In this document: piece after piece, positions 32,531-43,059 of the stretch
Numbering within the stretch: the stretch's first letter is position 1
Layout of the letters: each line of letters begins with the position of its first letter
Assembly (NCBI RefSeq): GCF_004359215.1
Contig: NW_027152180.1
Location: 8,833 to 72,832 of the forward strand
Reading direction: 5' to 3'
Source of the DNA: Bremia lactucae
Lineage: Eukaryota; Oomycota; Peronosporomycetes; Peronosporales; Peronosporaceae
DNA length: 64,000 nucleotides
Made by a program: the position numbers and the translations under genes
The notes under the pieces: generated by a model
Told to the model about the DNA's origin: nothing
What the model saw: the letters and a program-made list of their open reading frames with translations, nothing else
Databases searched by the model: none

Positions 32531-33967
32531 TCAGATGGGCAATGCTGTTGGCAATGTGGCCCAAGACGGCAACGGCACTTCAAATGACCAACTGGGGGTT
32601 TCATATCGATAGGAATGCAACCACATAATTACATCCTTGTTTTCAACCTCGAAAATTCCTTGGATTTTAGCTATGCAGACTTCGCACACTCGAGTACATC
32701 GAAGTTTATCATCTTCATGATGAAATTTTTGGTAATATGAAATTGGAACAGCATCAAAGAGGACATTCTGTACTTGCCTAATTGCAAGCCTCATCCCTTT
32801 GTCTTCATTCGGAATTCCGTACAGCGGATCGTTTACGATTGAAAAGCCCACGTGTTGTAAATGCACTCGAAGTTGATGCGTCCGACCCGTTAAAAGGAGG
32901 CATTCAACGATACTTTCGCCACCCACGGAGTCTCCACGACGACGCATTAGCGTTACACAAGGCTTGGCGTCTTCTGACTCACTCACACATCTTTTATGTC
33001 CTTGGCGTGGTGACATCAAACCGATTGGGGCTTCCACGCGCCAGTATTCTTCACGTAAACTATCAATCGTTACAAATGCTGAGCAGAACTTAGCAATGCC
33101 TGCAGAACCCATTGCCGTGACGGGAAAGTCGCCTTGAACTCGCGCTACGTAGTATTTCTGCACCAAACGCATGCCAGTTCCTTGGTTGATAGAAGGATTT
33201 GTTAGCTCAGCCGTAAGACTGCGTGCCTTTTCCGCCGATTTGGCGAGTATCAGCAGTCCTGACGTCAATCGATCCAATCGATGCACTGGATAGAGCTTTT
33301 GTGTTAAACTTTCCTTCTCTGCGGCAATCCCTTGTCTGTCATGATGCAGTATATGCGTCAGCGAATTAAATTGAAAGCTGCCGGTTGGATGCACGGGAAC
33401 GCCCGAGGGTTTATTTACCACCATCAAGTCGTCTGTCTCCAAATGGATCCACGTCGTGGATAGCGACGCCAATGTCGATAACTCCATGGCAGTCTTGATC
33501 GGGAAATGAATTGCAGGCTCATGTCGATGCACGACGTGCTCAAAGAAACTTCCACGTTTCAGAATCGTGTCCAGCTTCGCCTCTTGTCCATTCACCCGAA
33601 TGAGCCCCAGCTGAGCTGCTCGCGCGCAGTATTCTGACGAGAGGGTGGAAAACTCACTGGCAAAGAGATCACGCAAACTACGATCCGTCCACCGGTCTTT
33701 TGCAAAGAGCGCAAAGCGATGGACGTACGGTTCAATTCTCCGCACGACGCACGAGTGTCCAGCCACTCGATTGTCACAATTAGTCGACATGCACGGCTCA
33801 AAGTGGACAGCAGCGGAAGGCGGGACAATTCGTTGACGGTGATTTCTACTCTTCCGCCTGGAAGATGCTAAGCCCTCCAGTATTTGCAAAGACTTGCGCT
33901 CCGCTAACCATCGAGCCTTTTCCTGCTTACGGTGCTGCTTCTTGCTCTGCGGAAGAATGTCCTCCAT
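32531..33967 (-). CDS. RluA-family tRNA pseudouridine synthase (RPUSD2/Pus9-like)
   Basis: 478 aa, single exon. Converts a uridine to pseudouridine in RNA; the C-terminal IMWLHSYRYE and PSWSFEVPLPSWA segments resemble the eukaryotic Pus8/Pus9/RPUSD2 group that modifies U32 of tRNA (family knowledge; the exact target is inference). Residues about 1-50 are basic, which would suit an RNA-binding or targeting extension. An S4-like region covers about 95-150 (LIRVNGQEAKLD). The catalytic domain starts near 175 (DDLMVVNKPSGVPVHP) and carries the signature VHRLDRLTSG with catalytic D232. LLLTGRTHQLRVHLQHVGF near 368-386 is the second family motif. No frame damage. The stop codon lies about 12 bases from an LTR-C, so the native 3' UTR has been replaced or shortened. 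Confidence 0.9.
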   Translation of the reverse strand: MEDILPQSKKQHRKQEKARWLAERKSLQILEGLASSRRKSRNHRQRIVPPSAAVHFEPCMSTNCDNRVAGHSCVVRRIEPYVHRFALFAKDRWTDRSLRDLFASEFSTLSSEYCARAAQLGLIRVNGQEAKLDTILKRGSFFEHVVHRHEPAIHFPIKTAMELSTLASLSTTWIHLETDDLMVVNKPSGVPVHPTGSFQFNSLTHILHHDRQGIAAEKESLTQKLYPVHRLDRLTSGLLILAKSAEKARSLTAELTNPSINQGTGMRLVQKYYVARVQGDFPVTAMGSAGIAKFCSAFVTIDSLREEYWRVEAPIGLMSPRQGHKRCVSESEDAKPCVTLMRRRGDSVGGESIVECLLLTGRTHQLRVHLQHVGFSIVNDPLYGIPNEDKGMRLAIRQVQNVLFDAVPISYYQKFHHEDDKLRCTRVCEVCIAKIQGIFEVENKDVIMWLHSYRYETPSWSFEVPLPSWATLPTALPI

Positions 33968-34245
33968 TGTGGAATATGGAGTCGATACACAATAATTGAA
34001 TACATTTTGGGCAACTCCGAGCGGCTTCGATACTTTTAAGAAATTTCGTGTCGATAAATGGGTTGCTTGTGGCTGCTCCCATTATTGGAGCGTGTGTATT
34101 TTACAGTAATTACCTAATTCTAATTTGCACACAAAAAGTGGCTAAGACATGCCACCTCGCAGTGAACCGGGCATGACCGTTTTAGTCGCTTTCTGCGCTT
34201 TTAAATAGTCAGCCGACGATAGCTAAACTATCATACTTTACAACC

Positions 34246-37200
34246 TCAACGTCGTATATTTTGCACATGTTTCTGAATCTCCACCGCTGACGCCTCGGAG
34301 ATCCATGGCAACATCCTTCTCCAATGCATTTCGTTAAATTTATGCACTGGCACTTGTGTTACTGAAAAGTTTTTAAAGCGAAAACTTAAATTCAGTGCAC
34401 TGTCAAGTGACAAAGCTGGAATAGAGCGAAAGAACTCGAGTCGGGATGCGAAATTCTCGTCTAGCGCTCTTGGAACCTGATCACTTAAGGGACCAAGACA
34501 TAAAGAAGGAAATTCGTACCCTTCGACGAGATCCTCGTGTGCAATTTGGTGAAGTTGCGAGCATAGAGTATCGATGCAATCTTGCACAATAATTGTCACG
34601 TTTGGAAACGGTAGAATTCGCTGAATCTCGGATTTTTCACCAGTGTGAACAACAGCTACAATGACTTTCTTGTGCATGGCCAAAGTCAATCTAAACAACA
34701 AGCCGCTTTTTTCATTTTGGTTTGGAGGTGTATTCTTCAGCGCGTGTACTTGTTGGCTTGTTAAGAAAAGAACGGCGGTGCGCACACTAAGTAAAACATC
34801 GACATGGAGCGAATCTGTAATTGTTACGCCACAGTCGGCGCTCTTGGACGATAAAAGGATTGCATATATTTTGGAGCTGGCAAAGGTCGAGCTTACGAGA
34901 ATGTTCCACTTCATTGACTGGGATAACCTTTGCGAGTGATGACAAGTTAGATCGACAGTAGACGTCACGGACCGTTTCGCAGGAACAAGAGACCTTTTAC
35001 ACGTCAACGTTCCATTCGAATAATGAGAATACGCAGCACTTTCTCCGTCATGAGCCATTCCCTCTTTCGTCAAATGGAATGAATCAATTGCTCTCACATC
35101 TCGTGCATTTGCCAACTGGTCATCTTTCGACAATAAAATGTTGTTGCAAACTAGTGACGTCTGTGATTTTGTTTGTTTCAAGTTTTCTTGCCGATTTTCC
35201 TCCAATGTGTTGAAAGTTTCAATGCCATTTGTTTCCATCTCGGTATGCAAAGTGTCATTAAACAACCTCTTGGTCTGATTCAACGGACAAATGGTAGGCG
35301 AATCGAGTTGAATCGTATCAGCTGGCAAGCAATTCCGTTGGTCACAAGCCGCTTGGAATTCCTCCACAACTGCTACAGCAGTTGTTGGCGTCGTCGTAGT
35401 CTTCGTTTTGGTATGCATTTTATCAAGACAAGCACGGATAATTCCATTTGATCGAAGTGCTCCCCAGTGCCTACCTAGTGGTAGTGGAGAAGTCTGTGAT
35501 GCACAAAGTGATTGCGCATAAATAGCCCGCATATTGGGACTTGATTTCAATTTCTTCTTTGACGTGAGATCCCCAACGTCTTCATAAGATTTGACCGACT
35601 GTGAATACAGAAGCTGCGACGAATCGTTAATAAATGAATTGTCCGCCGCCTCTTGATCGTCTTCTCCATACTCATTATCATCGTCGTCATCATCATCATC
35701 TCCCCCTTGCACTTCAGCTGTTTCTTCAATATACGCAGCTGCTAAAGCTCGTGAAGTCTCTCGCTGCTTCTTCTTTCTCTTGAGACGCTTTTGCAATGTT
35801 CTTGACGCTTCTGGCTGTGAACACAAGTGGGAGGGAGAGTACTCATACTTGCGTTTAAGTCGCCGAAACTTTTTACGTTTCTTTTCGACCTCCGCAGAGG
35901 AAGGCGATGCTAATAAGTGACTAGGAGATGCAATATTTGCAGGTTTTGAAAGTGATGGATGGGATAGGGAAACCGTTGCTTTCTCAGGTAACGTTGACAA
36001 ATCCGAAGCGCATACTGGAGCAGAAGATTTGCGGTGTAATGAGCAGTAAGCTAGAAATAAAGTATAACATTCCTTGTCGTCACTGCCTGAAACATCGACT
36101 TGATCCATGCGATAGCCAGCGAATGCGGCACAACTGACATGAAAGGCAGTCAAACATTGCTTGTGTGCGCATTGAATCTTTCCATTACCAATCTGCGAAT
36201 GGCATATTGAACAATCGAGATTCTTGCGGTCTGGATCAAGTCGAGTTAATTCAGAAAGCATAAGAGAATCATCCACTCCCTGCTCGACTTGTAACTCTGG
36301 AATCCATATATAGCATTGAACGTGAACCCAGTGGTGGCATCCCGTCCGCTTGTACGCACCCCCGCGGTGTGGACAGAGCTGACATCGTGGTGGATTAGCA
36401 GCGACATCGTTGCCAGTCTTTAGAGCCACCGAGCAGACGGCACAGAACCACTCGGCATCGGGTACAGAGAGAATACCATAGCAGAATTGATGAACTCCCA
36501 CGTTACATCCATCGCAAAAGAGTATTAGATCATCATCATATGATTCACGCTCAAGACACACAGCACAGCAGCCATCGTCCTTATGCTCGAAATCAACTTC
36601 CTTCTGATTTGTATGCGTAGCACCATGAATATACTCGGCTAAATACCTTTTTGACGGGGGCGTGAATTCCATTGGATTAATAGCTAGCATATCTTCAGCG
36701 TCAGAGTCTGCTCGTGTTTTGGAATTAATATTGCTTGCTTGAAGAAAACTACTTTCATTCGCAACCACAGAACTTAAATCATCGTCAACTCGTTCATGAG
36801 CTTTGTCTTCTTGAATGCCAGCTCCCACAAACTTTTTATCAGGAGAAGCTGCACGTAGCGAGACATTTAATAAATTAGATGCCATTACAGGACCATTCGA
36901 CAATGATGGAAGTAATTCAAAGGATTGTAATTCGTTTTCGGTCTGTTCTTCATAATATGGCATTTCATTGGCAGCACTAACACTTTTTTGTGCACACGAC
37001 ACAGGTGGTAACTCTGAAAAATTCTCCTTTGTGGCTCGAGGCGTTTCGTGCTTTTTAGAACGTAGTACTTGAGCTTCTCTAGCTGGCTCTGTTGGCAAAA
37101 GCTCCATTGTTTGCGTAAAAGTCAGTGGATTGGCATCAATAGCGTTTTCATCAAATACCAGTTGTCGCGTTCGACAGGTTTGCGAAGCCGTCTCAGCTCT

Positions 37201-40200
37201 GTTTGAGAAATTGTGATGACTGACATTTTTAAAGGAGAGCGTCGAATCTCGAGTTGGCTTTTTCGCGCCTCTAGAAACATTAGAGTCAGGCCACTTGCTG
37301 CCAGAGGCAGTTGTTTTCGCCTCAGTCATATCGTCCTCGCTGGTCGGAACCAACAAGGATGTTGCTTTACAAGCATCTATCTTCTGCTTTTCTCCTGTAA
37401 GGGTCATTGAAGCAGTATTTTCACAGCAACCATTGCAATTTATAACGTCCTCAGTAGTAGTAGAGATATTACGGGTTATCAAGTCGGCATATTGCGGGCT
37501 AAAGTGCGTGTCAAAGGAAGAGATCGATTCTCCAATTGTATCGTATACGTTGTCCCATGTGCTTGCAAAATCGGGCTCATCGGGCGTTTTACATTGTTGC
37601 GAAGCAGAGGTCATCTCACCTTTCAGTTTCGAGTCGATTATACTCAATCTAGTGCTGTGAAACTTGGTTGTTCGAGACCTTAAAAATGCTGCATGACACT
37701 CATTTCCATGTTCCACAGAATTTGCACGATTGTTCGAGCTCGCCACCTCAGCTTCTTCTTCCTTATCAGCATTCATACTGTCATCATCATCAGATTCATC
37801 TTCCAAATTCTCGTCGACACCGTGAATGTCGCGAACTAGACGTAGCAAAATAAGCGACCGAACAGAATAACTCACTTGAGTGCTATCATTGTTTCGCACC
37901 AACGTACGCGATTGGCGCCGTAGTAGATGTGCCCGATCAGCAACAATTGGCACCAGCTTATTTCTACAGCTATTCGCGAAATTTGCCGGAAAAAACTTCA
38001 ACAGCGCCACAGCTCGTTCAGCATCACTGAGCTGCCACGTATTAGGGTCAAGAATTGTCGACGACATCTTCCCACCAACTTGAGAAGCATGGAAAGTTGG
38101 TATTTTCATCTCCAGCTCTCGTAATTGCGGGTAAATGCCGGTTGGAAGCATACGCGGACACTTTGCGAAGATAAATCTACTTTTATAAGTTGTTAGCGCG
38201 CGACTAACAGTCTTCGCCGCTGATGTACTACGCATCAACTTCTTTTGCTCGTCTCCTTCGGTCACGAGGATAATTACATTGCCAACGCGTTTTCGTCCAG
38301 TTCTACCCAGTCGTTGAATCATCCGAACAGGCGACGTAAGTGCATCAAAAGAGACAATAAGATCAACTTCTCCAATATCCAGGCCTTCCTCGGCAATGCA
38401 TGTGGCTACAAGGACATTAAAGTCGCCTTTTCGAAACCTACGCACAATTTCTTGCTGTACTTTTTGAGACTGCCCCTTGTTTTCTTTTGCTTTGCCGGAC
38501 GCACCCTGTCCAATGAAAGGCTGCGCGTTAACAATAGGTGCAAGTGGACGCAGTAGCGCTACAATTTCCGATACGCTTGCACGAAACTGCGTAAAAACGA
38601 TGGCTCGTGTGCTGGAAGCTCCTGCATCATGGCGCTGAAAGTGCTCTAACAGCACTTCACGAAGTTTCAATAGCTTTGGATGGCTCACAGTACTATATAA
38701 GCTATCACCGCTTAATGCTAAACTTGTTTCAAGCACTTGAAATGCCGAAGACTGTAGCATTTCTCTCTTGGACCACGACAATTTGCCATTCTTTCGTTCT
38801 TCCACCCAATTCAAGATTTGATCACGAAAGCTATTGAGTCCATGACCAGTCAATAAACTTTTGGCGTGTAGCAAACTCACGAGAAGCGCTAAGTCACTCT
38901 CTGCACTTCGCTTTGACGCGTACGTCGAGCTCTTTCGAAAATTCTCTCGAGCTTGCAGCACGTACCAGCTCGTCAATTTATCTGGATCGCTATTTCGAAT
39001 AATCTGATTGCGAAGTAATCGTTGAATGATCGGCGTGAAGAGCTTGAGAAATTGCGCCTTGATTTTTAAAATTTGGTCGCCGAGACGACAAACAATTACC
39101 TCTTCTTGCCGTGCGTGCGTATATTTGCGTACATCCACGTCATCAGCTGATCGGCTTTCAATATGGGAGATGCGTAAATTCGTCACAACGTCTTGAATCA
39201 CATCAAATTTCGCTCCAGGTGTGGCCGAAAGTGCCAAAATGCGATACTGTTGCGTTTTTGCTTCAATTTCGTGCACTACAGCGCAGTAGGCGTACTTTCC
39301 CGTAGCTCTATGAGCTTCGTCAACAATGATGCACACAAATGTTTCTGCCTTGCAAATACCTCGGCAAAGATCATTTTGCAAACTTTGAGGGGTGCAAAAG
39401 AACACGCGTCTGGAGTTCCACAGCACGCGACGCATTGTCGGAGGAACGTTTCCTTGCAATTCTGCAGTATCGGAAAGCGGAATTCCCATGATTTCATGAC
39501 ACGCTTTTATTTGCTGAGCCACAAGTGGCTTTGTCGGCGCCATAAACACTACCTTTCCAGTCGGAAACCAGCGGTAAAAATTGTACATGACAACTGCAGC
39601 CACTAGTGTTTTACCTAAGCCCGTAGGCAATGACACGAGCGTGTTGTGATACAATGCTTTTTCTGCAATGGCCAATTGATAGTCTCGAATAGAGTAATTT
39701 GTCGGGTACACGAAATGCTGTGCGGCATCAATATCAATCCCGGGCACGCCTTTTGAGCGTATAGAAATGTCGAGATATCTTGTTTTGGCCACTGCGTCTT
39801 CTCCTGTTGCACGCCGCGTTGTTTGCAAAAGCGAATTGTCTGGCTTGACCTCTTCTTTTGCTCGTTTTGAATAAAAAGACTTTATTGGCGACTTTAACGA
39901 AAAATGCGTTGTATTTGCTGTAGCGGATTTTGCTAATTGATCTCTTTGTGTCAAGGTGAATGATGTAGGCTTTGAGCATACACCATCATTCTTTATGGAT
40001 TGTTGCTGTGGCGGTGAAGTCGTGGATTTGTCGAAAGTAATTCGAGTCTGTATAATCTTCTTGGCTGAGGTAGTGTCTTGATCCTCGTGCAACATGAATA
40101 CTCGTGGTGCCTGGCATACTTGACATGTAGTTCTCGCCGCGTTGTTTTGCAGCGTACATGACTTGCAGCTCCACATATTCTTATTATAGCAAAAGGCTGA

Positions 40201-40356
40201 TTGAGGAATGTTTGTCGTATCATTTAGACGGCTGCAAGATTTTACATAACGAGTCTCGAGTGCCTCAATCTCCGATAGCAATGCATCGTCCCAAATGTCC
40301 TCTTGCATTGCAACAAAGAGTGGCCAACACGCAGCAAATAAACCCTTTTCAACCAA
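34246..40356 (-). CDS. FANCM: FANCM/Hef-type DNA helicase with internal PHD-zinc-knuckle-PHD module
   Basis: 2036 aa in one exon; the start may be M1 (40356) or M17 (40308, MQEDIWDD). FANCM remodels stalled forks and branched DNA. RanBP2-type zinc finger at 61-84 (C64, C67, C78, C81). SF2 helicase: LPTGLGKT at 243-250, DEAH at 346-349, SAT at 377-379, insert domain about 430-560, helicase C with RLGRTGR at 682-688. A low-complexity, partly acidic linker follows. A C4HC3 PHD begins at about 1260 (CCAVCLERES, FCDGCNVGVHQFCYG), then a zinc knuckle (PPRCQLCPHRGG) and an extended PHD to about 1440 (LDCSICHSQIG, HVSCAAFAG), the PZP arrangement of BRPF/AF10/JADE. A basic and a D-rich tract (about 1470-1570) come next. 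The C-terminus (1815-2036) is an ERCC4-like fold without the nuclease ERK triad, plus HhH motifs (FFRSIPALSLDSAL), as in FANCM. The chromatin-reader insertion is unusual. Confidence 0.92.
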   Translation of the reverse strand: MVEKGLFAACWPLFVAMQEDIWDDALLSEIEALETRYVKSCSRLNDTTNIPQSAFCYNKNMWSCKSCTLQNNAARTTCQVCQAPRVFMLHEDQDTTSAKKIIQTRITFDKSTTSPPQQQSIKNDGVCSKPTSFTLTQRDQLAKSATANTTHFSLKSPIKSFYSKRAKEEVKPDNSLLQTTRRATGEDAVAKTRYLDISIRSKGVPGIDIDAAQHFVYPTNYSIRDYQLAIAEKALYHNTLVSLPTGLGKTLVAAVVMYNFYRWFPTGKVVFMAPTKPLVAQQIKACHEIMGIPLSDTAELQGNVPPTMRRVLWNSRRVFFCTPQSLQNDLCRGICKAETFVCIIVDEAHRATGKYAYCAVVHEIEAKTQQYRILALSATPGAKFDVIQDVVTNLRISHIESRSADDVDVRKYTHARQEEVIVCRLGDQILKIKAQFLKLFTPIIQRLLRNQIIRNSDPDKLTSWYVLQARENFRKSSTYASKRSAESDLALLVSLLHAKSLLTGHGLNSFRDQILNWVEERKNGKLSWSKREMLQSSAFQVLETSLALSGDSLYSTVSHPKLLKLREVLLEHFQRHDAGASSTRAIVFTQFRASVSEIVALLRPLAPIVNAQPFIGQGASGKAKENKGQSQKVQQEIVRRFRKGDFNVLVATCIAEEGLDIGEVDLIVSFDALTSPVRMIQRLGRTGRKRVGNVIILVTEGDEQKKLMRSTSAAKTVSRALTTYKSRFIFAKCPRMLPTGIYPQLRELEMKIPTFHASQVGGKMSSTILDPNTWQLSDAERAVALLKFFPANFANSCRNKLVPIVADRAHLLRRQSRTLVRNNDSTQVSYSVRSLILLRLVRDIHGVDENLEDESDDDDSMNADKEEEAEVASSNNRANSVEHGNECHAAFLRSRTTKFHSTRLSIIDSKLKGEMTSASQQCKTPDEPDFASTWDNVYDTIGESISSFDTHFSPQYADLITRNISTTTEDVINCNGCCENTASMTLTGEKQKIDACKATSLLVPTSEDDMTEAKTTASGSKWPDSNVSRGAKKPTRDSTLSFKNVSHHNFSNRAETASQTCRTRQLVFDENAIDANPLTFTQTMELLPTEPAREAQVLRSKKHETPRATKENFSELPPVSCAQKSVSAANEMPYYEEQTENELQSFELLPSLSNGPVMASNLLNVSLRAASPDKKFVGAGIQEDKAHERVDDDLSSVVANESSFLQASNINSKTRADSDAEDMLAINPMEFTPPSKRYLAEYIHGATHTNQKEVDFEHKDDGCCAVCLERESYDDDLILFCDGCNVGVHQFCYGILSVPDAEWFCAVCSVALKTGNDVAANPPRCQLCPHRGGAYKRTGCHHWVHVQCYIWIPELQVEQGVDDSLMLSELTRLDPDRKNLDCSICHSQIGNGKIQCAHKQCLTAFHVSCAAFAGYRMDQVDVSGSDDKECYTLFLAYCSLHRKSSAPVCASDLSTLPEKATVSLSHPSLSKPANIASPSHLLASPSSAEVEKKRKKFRRLKRKYEYSPSHLCSQPEASRTLQKRLKRKKKQRETSRALAAAYIEETAEVQGGDDDDDDDDNEYGEDDQEAADNSFINDSSQLLYSQSVKSYEDVGDLTSKKKLKSSPNMRAIYAQSLCASQTSPLPLGRHWGALRSNGIIRACLDKMHTKTKTTTTPTTAVAVVEEFQAACDQRNCLPADTIQLDSPTICPLNQTKRLFNDTLHTEMETNGIETFNTLEENRQENLKQTKSQTSLVCNNILLSKDDQLANARDVRAIDSFHLTKEGMAHDGESAAYSHYSNGTLTCKRSLVPAKRSVTSTVDLTCHHSQRLSQSMKWNILVSSTFASSKIYAILLSSKSADCGVTITDSLHVDVLLSVRTAVLFLTSQQVHALKNTPPNQNEKSGLLFRLTLAMHKKVIVAVVHTGEKSEIQRILPFPNVTIIVQDCIDTLCSQLHQIAHEDLVEGYEFPSLCLGPLSDQVPRALDENFASRLEFFRSIPALSLDSALNLSFRFKNFSVTQVPVHKFNEMHWRRMLPWISEASAVEIQKHVQNIRR

Positions 40357-41173
40357 TCAAATGATCCTGTATTTCAGCGTCTTGCTTATTCATCATACGA
40401 TGCTAGCAAAAAAGCCAATTTTGTTTTAAAAGTTCATTTCTGAATGCTGTGCTAATTTTTTTGTGAAGGGCTGTAACCAAGGGCAAACTTATGCAACTGA
40501 TTTTGCTATAGGAAACAGGTATTCACAACTTGTGATTATTTCATCGACTCGCTCAGCATGGGCTGTTTGTCAAAAATTTGCGTGCTCGACAAAACTTGCT
40601 ATGTTTACAGGGCGCCAAAGGCACAAACGACAATAATACGGTCGAGCTCAGAATTCACAGATAACCGCCAAGCAGAATAATTGAGCCGAAGAATTCACCA
40701 GGGCATGAAGTATTCTATACCAACTGAGGCATTCGCGGAATTTAAAGGTGATTTCTTTTGTGCATCTTGATTATCATTTTTTAATACTTGACTTTCAAGC
40801 ACTAATTAAAGCAACTCATTGATGAAAGGAAATACTTCAGGCCTCGCAAAATGTTACTTCACACATGCTACCATACTTTTATTCGGGTTTGCAATTCGAG
40901 CATCCAAAATTTGCGGAAGGAATATTGTTGCACGTTGATTAATTTTAAGTACGTAGATCTAATGCTCATCACAGAGAAAAGAGCAACGAGGCAACAGCGT
41001 GCGTATTTGCACCGGCCGTCAATATCTTTGAAATGCTGCAATAACTGAAGCAAATTGCCATTTATAGCTCAAAGTCACAAAATAGAGAACTGAAAAGACA
41101 CAATCGTTATCGCACATTAACGACTATTCGTCAGTTTTTCAGTTTCAAATTAAAGCCTAGTTTGCATTTCCGG
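40357..41173. other. Divergent intergenic region
   Basis: About 817 bases between the divergently transcribed FANCM-type gene and P5C reductase. No repeat family and no convincing coding frame (best 65 codons). It presumably holds both promoters; I see no motif I would commit to. Confidence 0.5.
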
Positions 41174-42427
41174 ATGTGTTTCCTCGTTGCCAGGCACATG
41201 GCTACAAGGCTATCATATCGAAGCACATGCAAATGGAACCGTACCTCCTTCCTTGGTGCTGCGGCAAACCTATCGAGGTGCGTTCAAAGCGCCACCTTCT
41301 CCACGGAAGGCACAGGGCCGGTCATTTACTCCCGCACGCAGAAAAGCGTAGCTGATTCCGAACGCGCAGAGGTTCAGCTCAGTCGCCTGGCTGTAATTGG
41401 CGGTGGCAACATCGCTGAAGCTATAGTCACGGGTGTGCTTAAAACAGAGCTCATTCCCAGCTCTAAGATCGTCGTGTCCGATCCCAACCCGACCATGCGA
41501 GACAAGTTCGCCAAGCTCAACGTGGAGACGCACGCGCGCAACAGCACGGCAGTCACAAATGCGGACGTAATATTACTGGCAGTCAAGCCACAGATGATTG
41601 ACGACGTACGTCAATAGCTGACTCCTTTGATTCGCCATTGTTTCGATATTTTGATTGATGATGCGGAAAATCACAGGTGCTGCAGGCTGTGAAAGTGGCA
41701 ATGGATCGAAATGCTTTGGTCATTTCTGTGATGGCAGGACCTACCATTAAGCTGCTGCAGAAGTATTTAGGGCAGGACAGTCGTATTGTCCGTGCCATGC
41801 CAAACACGCCAGCAATGATAGGTGAAGGCGCGACGGTGTGGGCGATGTCGTCAGAAGTCACAAGTGCACAGCACGAATTGACCAAGCAAATTCTTGGGTC
41901 GTTTGGCATTGAGGTCTGGTTTACATTTATCAGTTATTGTTTATGCAAATATATTAAAAAAAAACGTTTTTTTCAAATTGTATCGTAGGTGTTCATTGAC
42001 GATGAAAAAGCACTCGACATGGCCACAGCGCTTTCGGGATCTGGACCAGCGTATTTCTTTCTTGTCGCTGAGGCGATGATCGACACGGGTGTCCACATGG
42101 GTTTTTCTCGTCCTGTGGCGACGGTATTAAGCTGAAAAATTGTCGCTGCATTCACACCTCATGCTTTCTTTTTTGATGAATGTTATGCAGAAATTGGTGC
42201 AACAAACAATGCTAGGATCTGCGCTTTACATGCAGTCGGAAAACGTACACCCCGTCGAGTTGCGGAATAAAATTACAAGCCCAGGCGGAACCACCGCTGC
42301 TGGCCTCTACCGCGCTGAAAAGAATGGATTTCGTGCCGTCATCGCTGACTCGATCTGGGCCGCCTATGAGCGCTGCCACGAGCTCGGCTTGCCTGAACCG
42401 GTGCAGCGCCAGCGTCCACGCTCGTAA
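41174..42427 (+). CDS. proC: Pyrroline-5-carboxylate reductase
   Basis: Last step of proline synthesis: NAD(P)H-dependent reduction of 1-pyrroline-5-carboxylate to proline. Four exons, 41174-41605, 41677-41913, 41989-42123 and 42191-42427, separated by 67-75 nt GT..AG introns, all phase 0, giving 346 aa. The Rossmann motif GGGNIAEA is at residues 76-83, [10 protein letters not shown] at the exon 1 end, [17 protein letters not shown] in exon 2, SGSGPAYFF at about 239-247 and [10 protein letters not shown] at about 298-307. The enzyme family is about 270 aa; the extra 70 N-terminal residues are rich in R, S and T with no acidic residue in the first 44, which suggests a mitochondrial presequence (inference). 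ATG 41198 is an alternative start. Frame intact throughout. Confidence 0.95.
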
Positions 42428-42614
42428 GAATGAGACAACAGATGCTATGCATTTGGTATTTACAAATAGCATAATTTGGAGTTTACTTTTCCAAAACTAA
42501 TATTGCAAACTTTAAAGCAGTTCTGCAATACTTGCTGAACATCAAGTTGTTAAGCGTTAATGTGGCCCAATTTTACGTTATGGGTAAAATACCTTTTTTT
42601 CTATTCGAAGTGGG

Positions 42615-42763
42615 TGTAACGGAGCACTGCCGACTTGTAATGCTTCTATACAAGGCCACTTCGCACTGCTTCAGTGCGAGTGGTGCCGCACGTCACTTTA
42701 CGTACACTATTGCGTGCAGAGTTAAACTATCTTTAGAACACTTGCTTTATAAAGGGTTAAAAG
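42615..42763 (-). repeat. LTR-A, left part, split by the MULE
   Basis: TGTAACGGAGCACTGCCGAC start and the usual LTR-A order (acttcgcactgcttcagtgc, gtgcagagttaaact). At 42763 it is interrupted by the MULE and resumes at 46493. About 60 bases before it (42552-42605) resemble a scrap of LTR-D. Confidence 0.75.
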
Positions 42764-42902
42764 ATGGGGGCTGCTATATGGACACTCCCCTTCTGCTGCT
42801 TGGACACCCCTTACCCATAAATACGTATTAGCTTGGCTGACGTATACCTAATAAATTTCTGCTGCGCGCACCACACCCCCTCCCTCAATGGATATTCTGT
42901 GA
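42764..42902 (+). repeat. MULE left terminal inverted repeat
   Basis: About 139 bp, the reverse complement of 46343-46492 with roughly 15 differences and small indels. It includes ACTCCCCTTCTGCTGCTTGG and GCGCGCACCACACCCCCTCC. Confidence 0.9.
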
Positions 42903-42920
42903 ATGCCGACATGGTATAAA

Positions 42921-43021
42921 TGCTACCGCCTCACACACCACCCAAAACAACACACGAGAGAGTTAAACCATGGCTACCGCCTCACACTCCACCCAAAACA
43001 ACACGACAGAGTTAAACCATG
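42921..43021 (+). repeat. About 50-bp tandem duplication inside the MULE
   Basis: The unit tgctaccgcctcacac..., ending gagttaaacca, occurs at 42921-42970 and again at 42971-43021 with a few changes. It lies between the left TIR and the OTU domain end. Confidence 0.75.
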
Positions 43022-43059
43022 GCGTGGTCAAAAGGTGCTCTCTATATTCAACAATTTCC

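Noticed and set aside
33592..33828. 78-codon minus frame overlapping the pseudouridine synthase
   Set aside because: Out-of-frame shadow on the same strand as the real gene.
35640..35700. Aspartate-rich tract in the FANCM-type gene as a sequencing slip
   Set aside because: The triplet repeat keeps frame and the protein is open on both sides; acidic tracts are common in such linkers.
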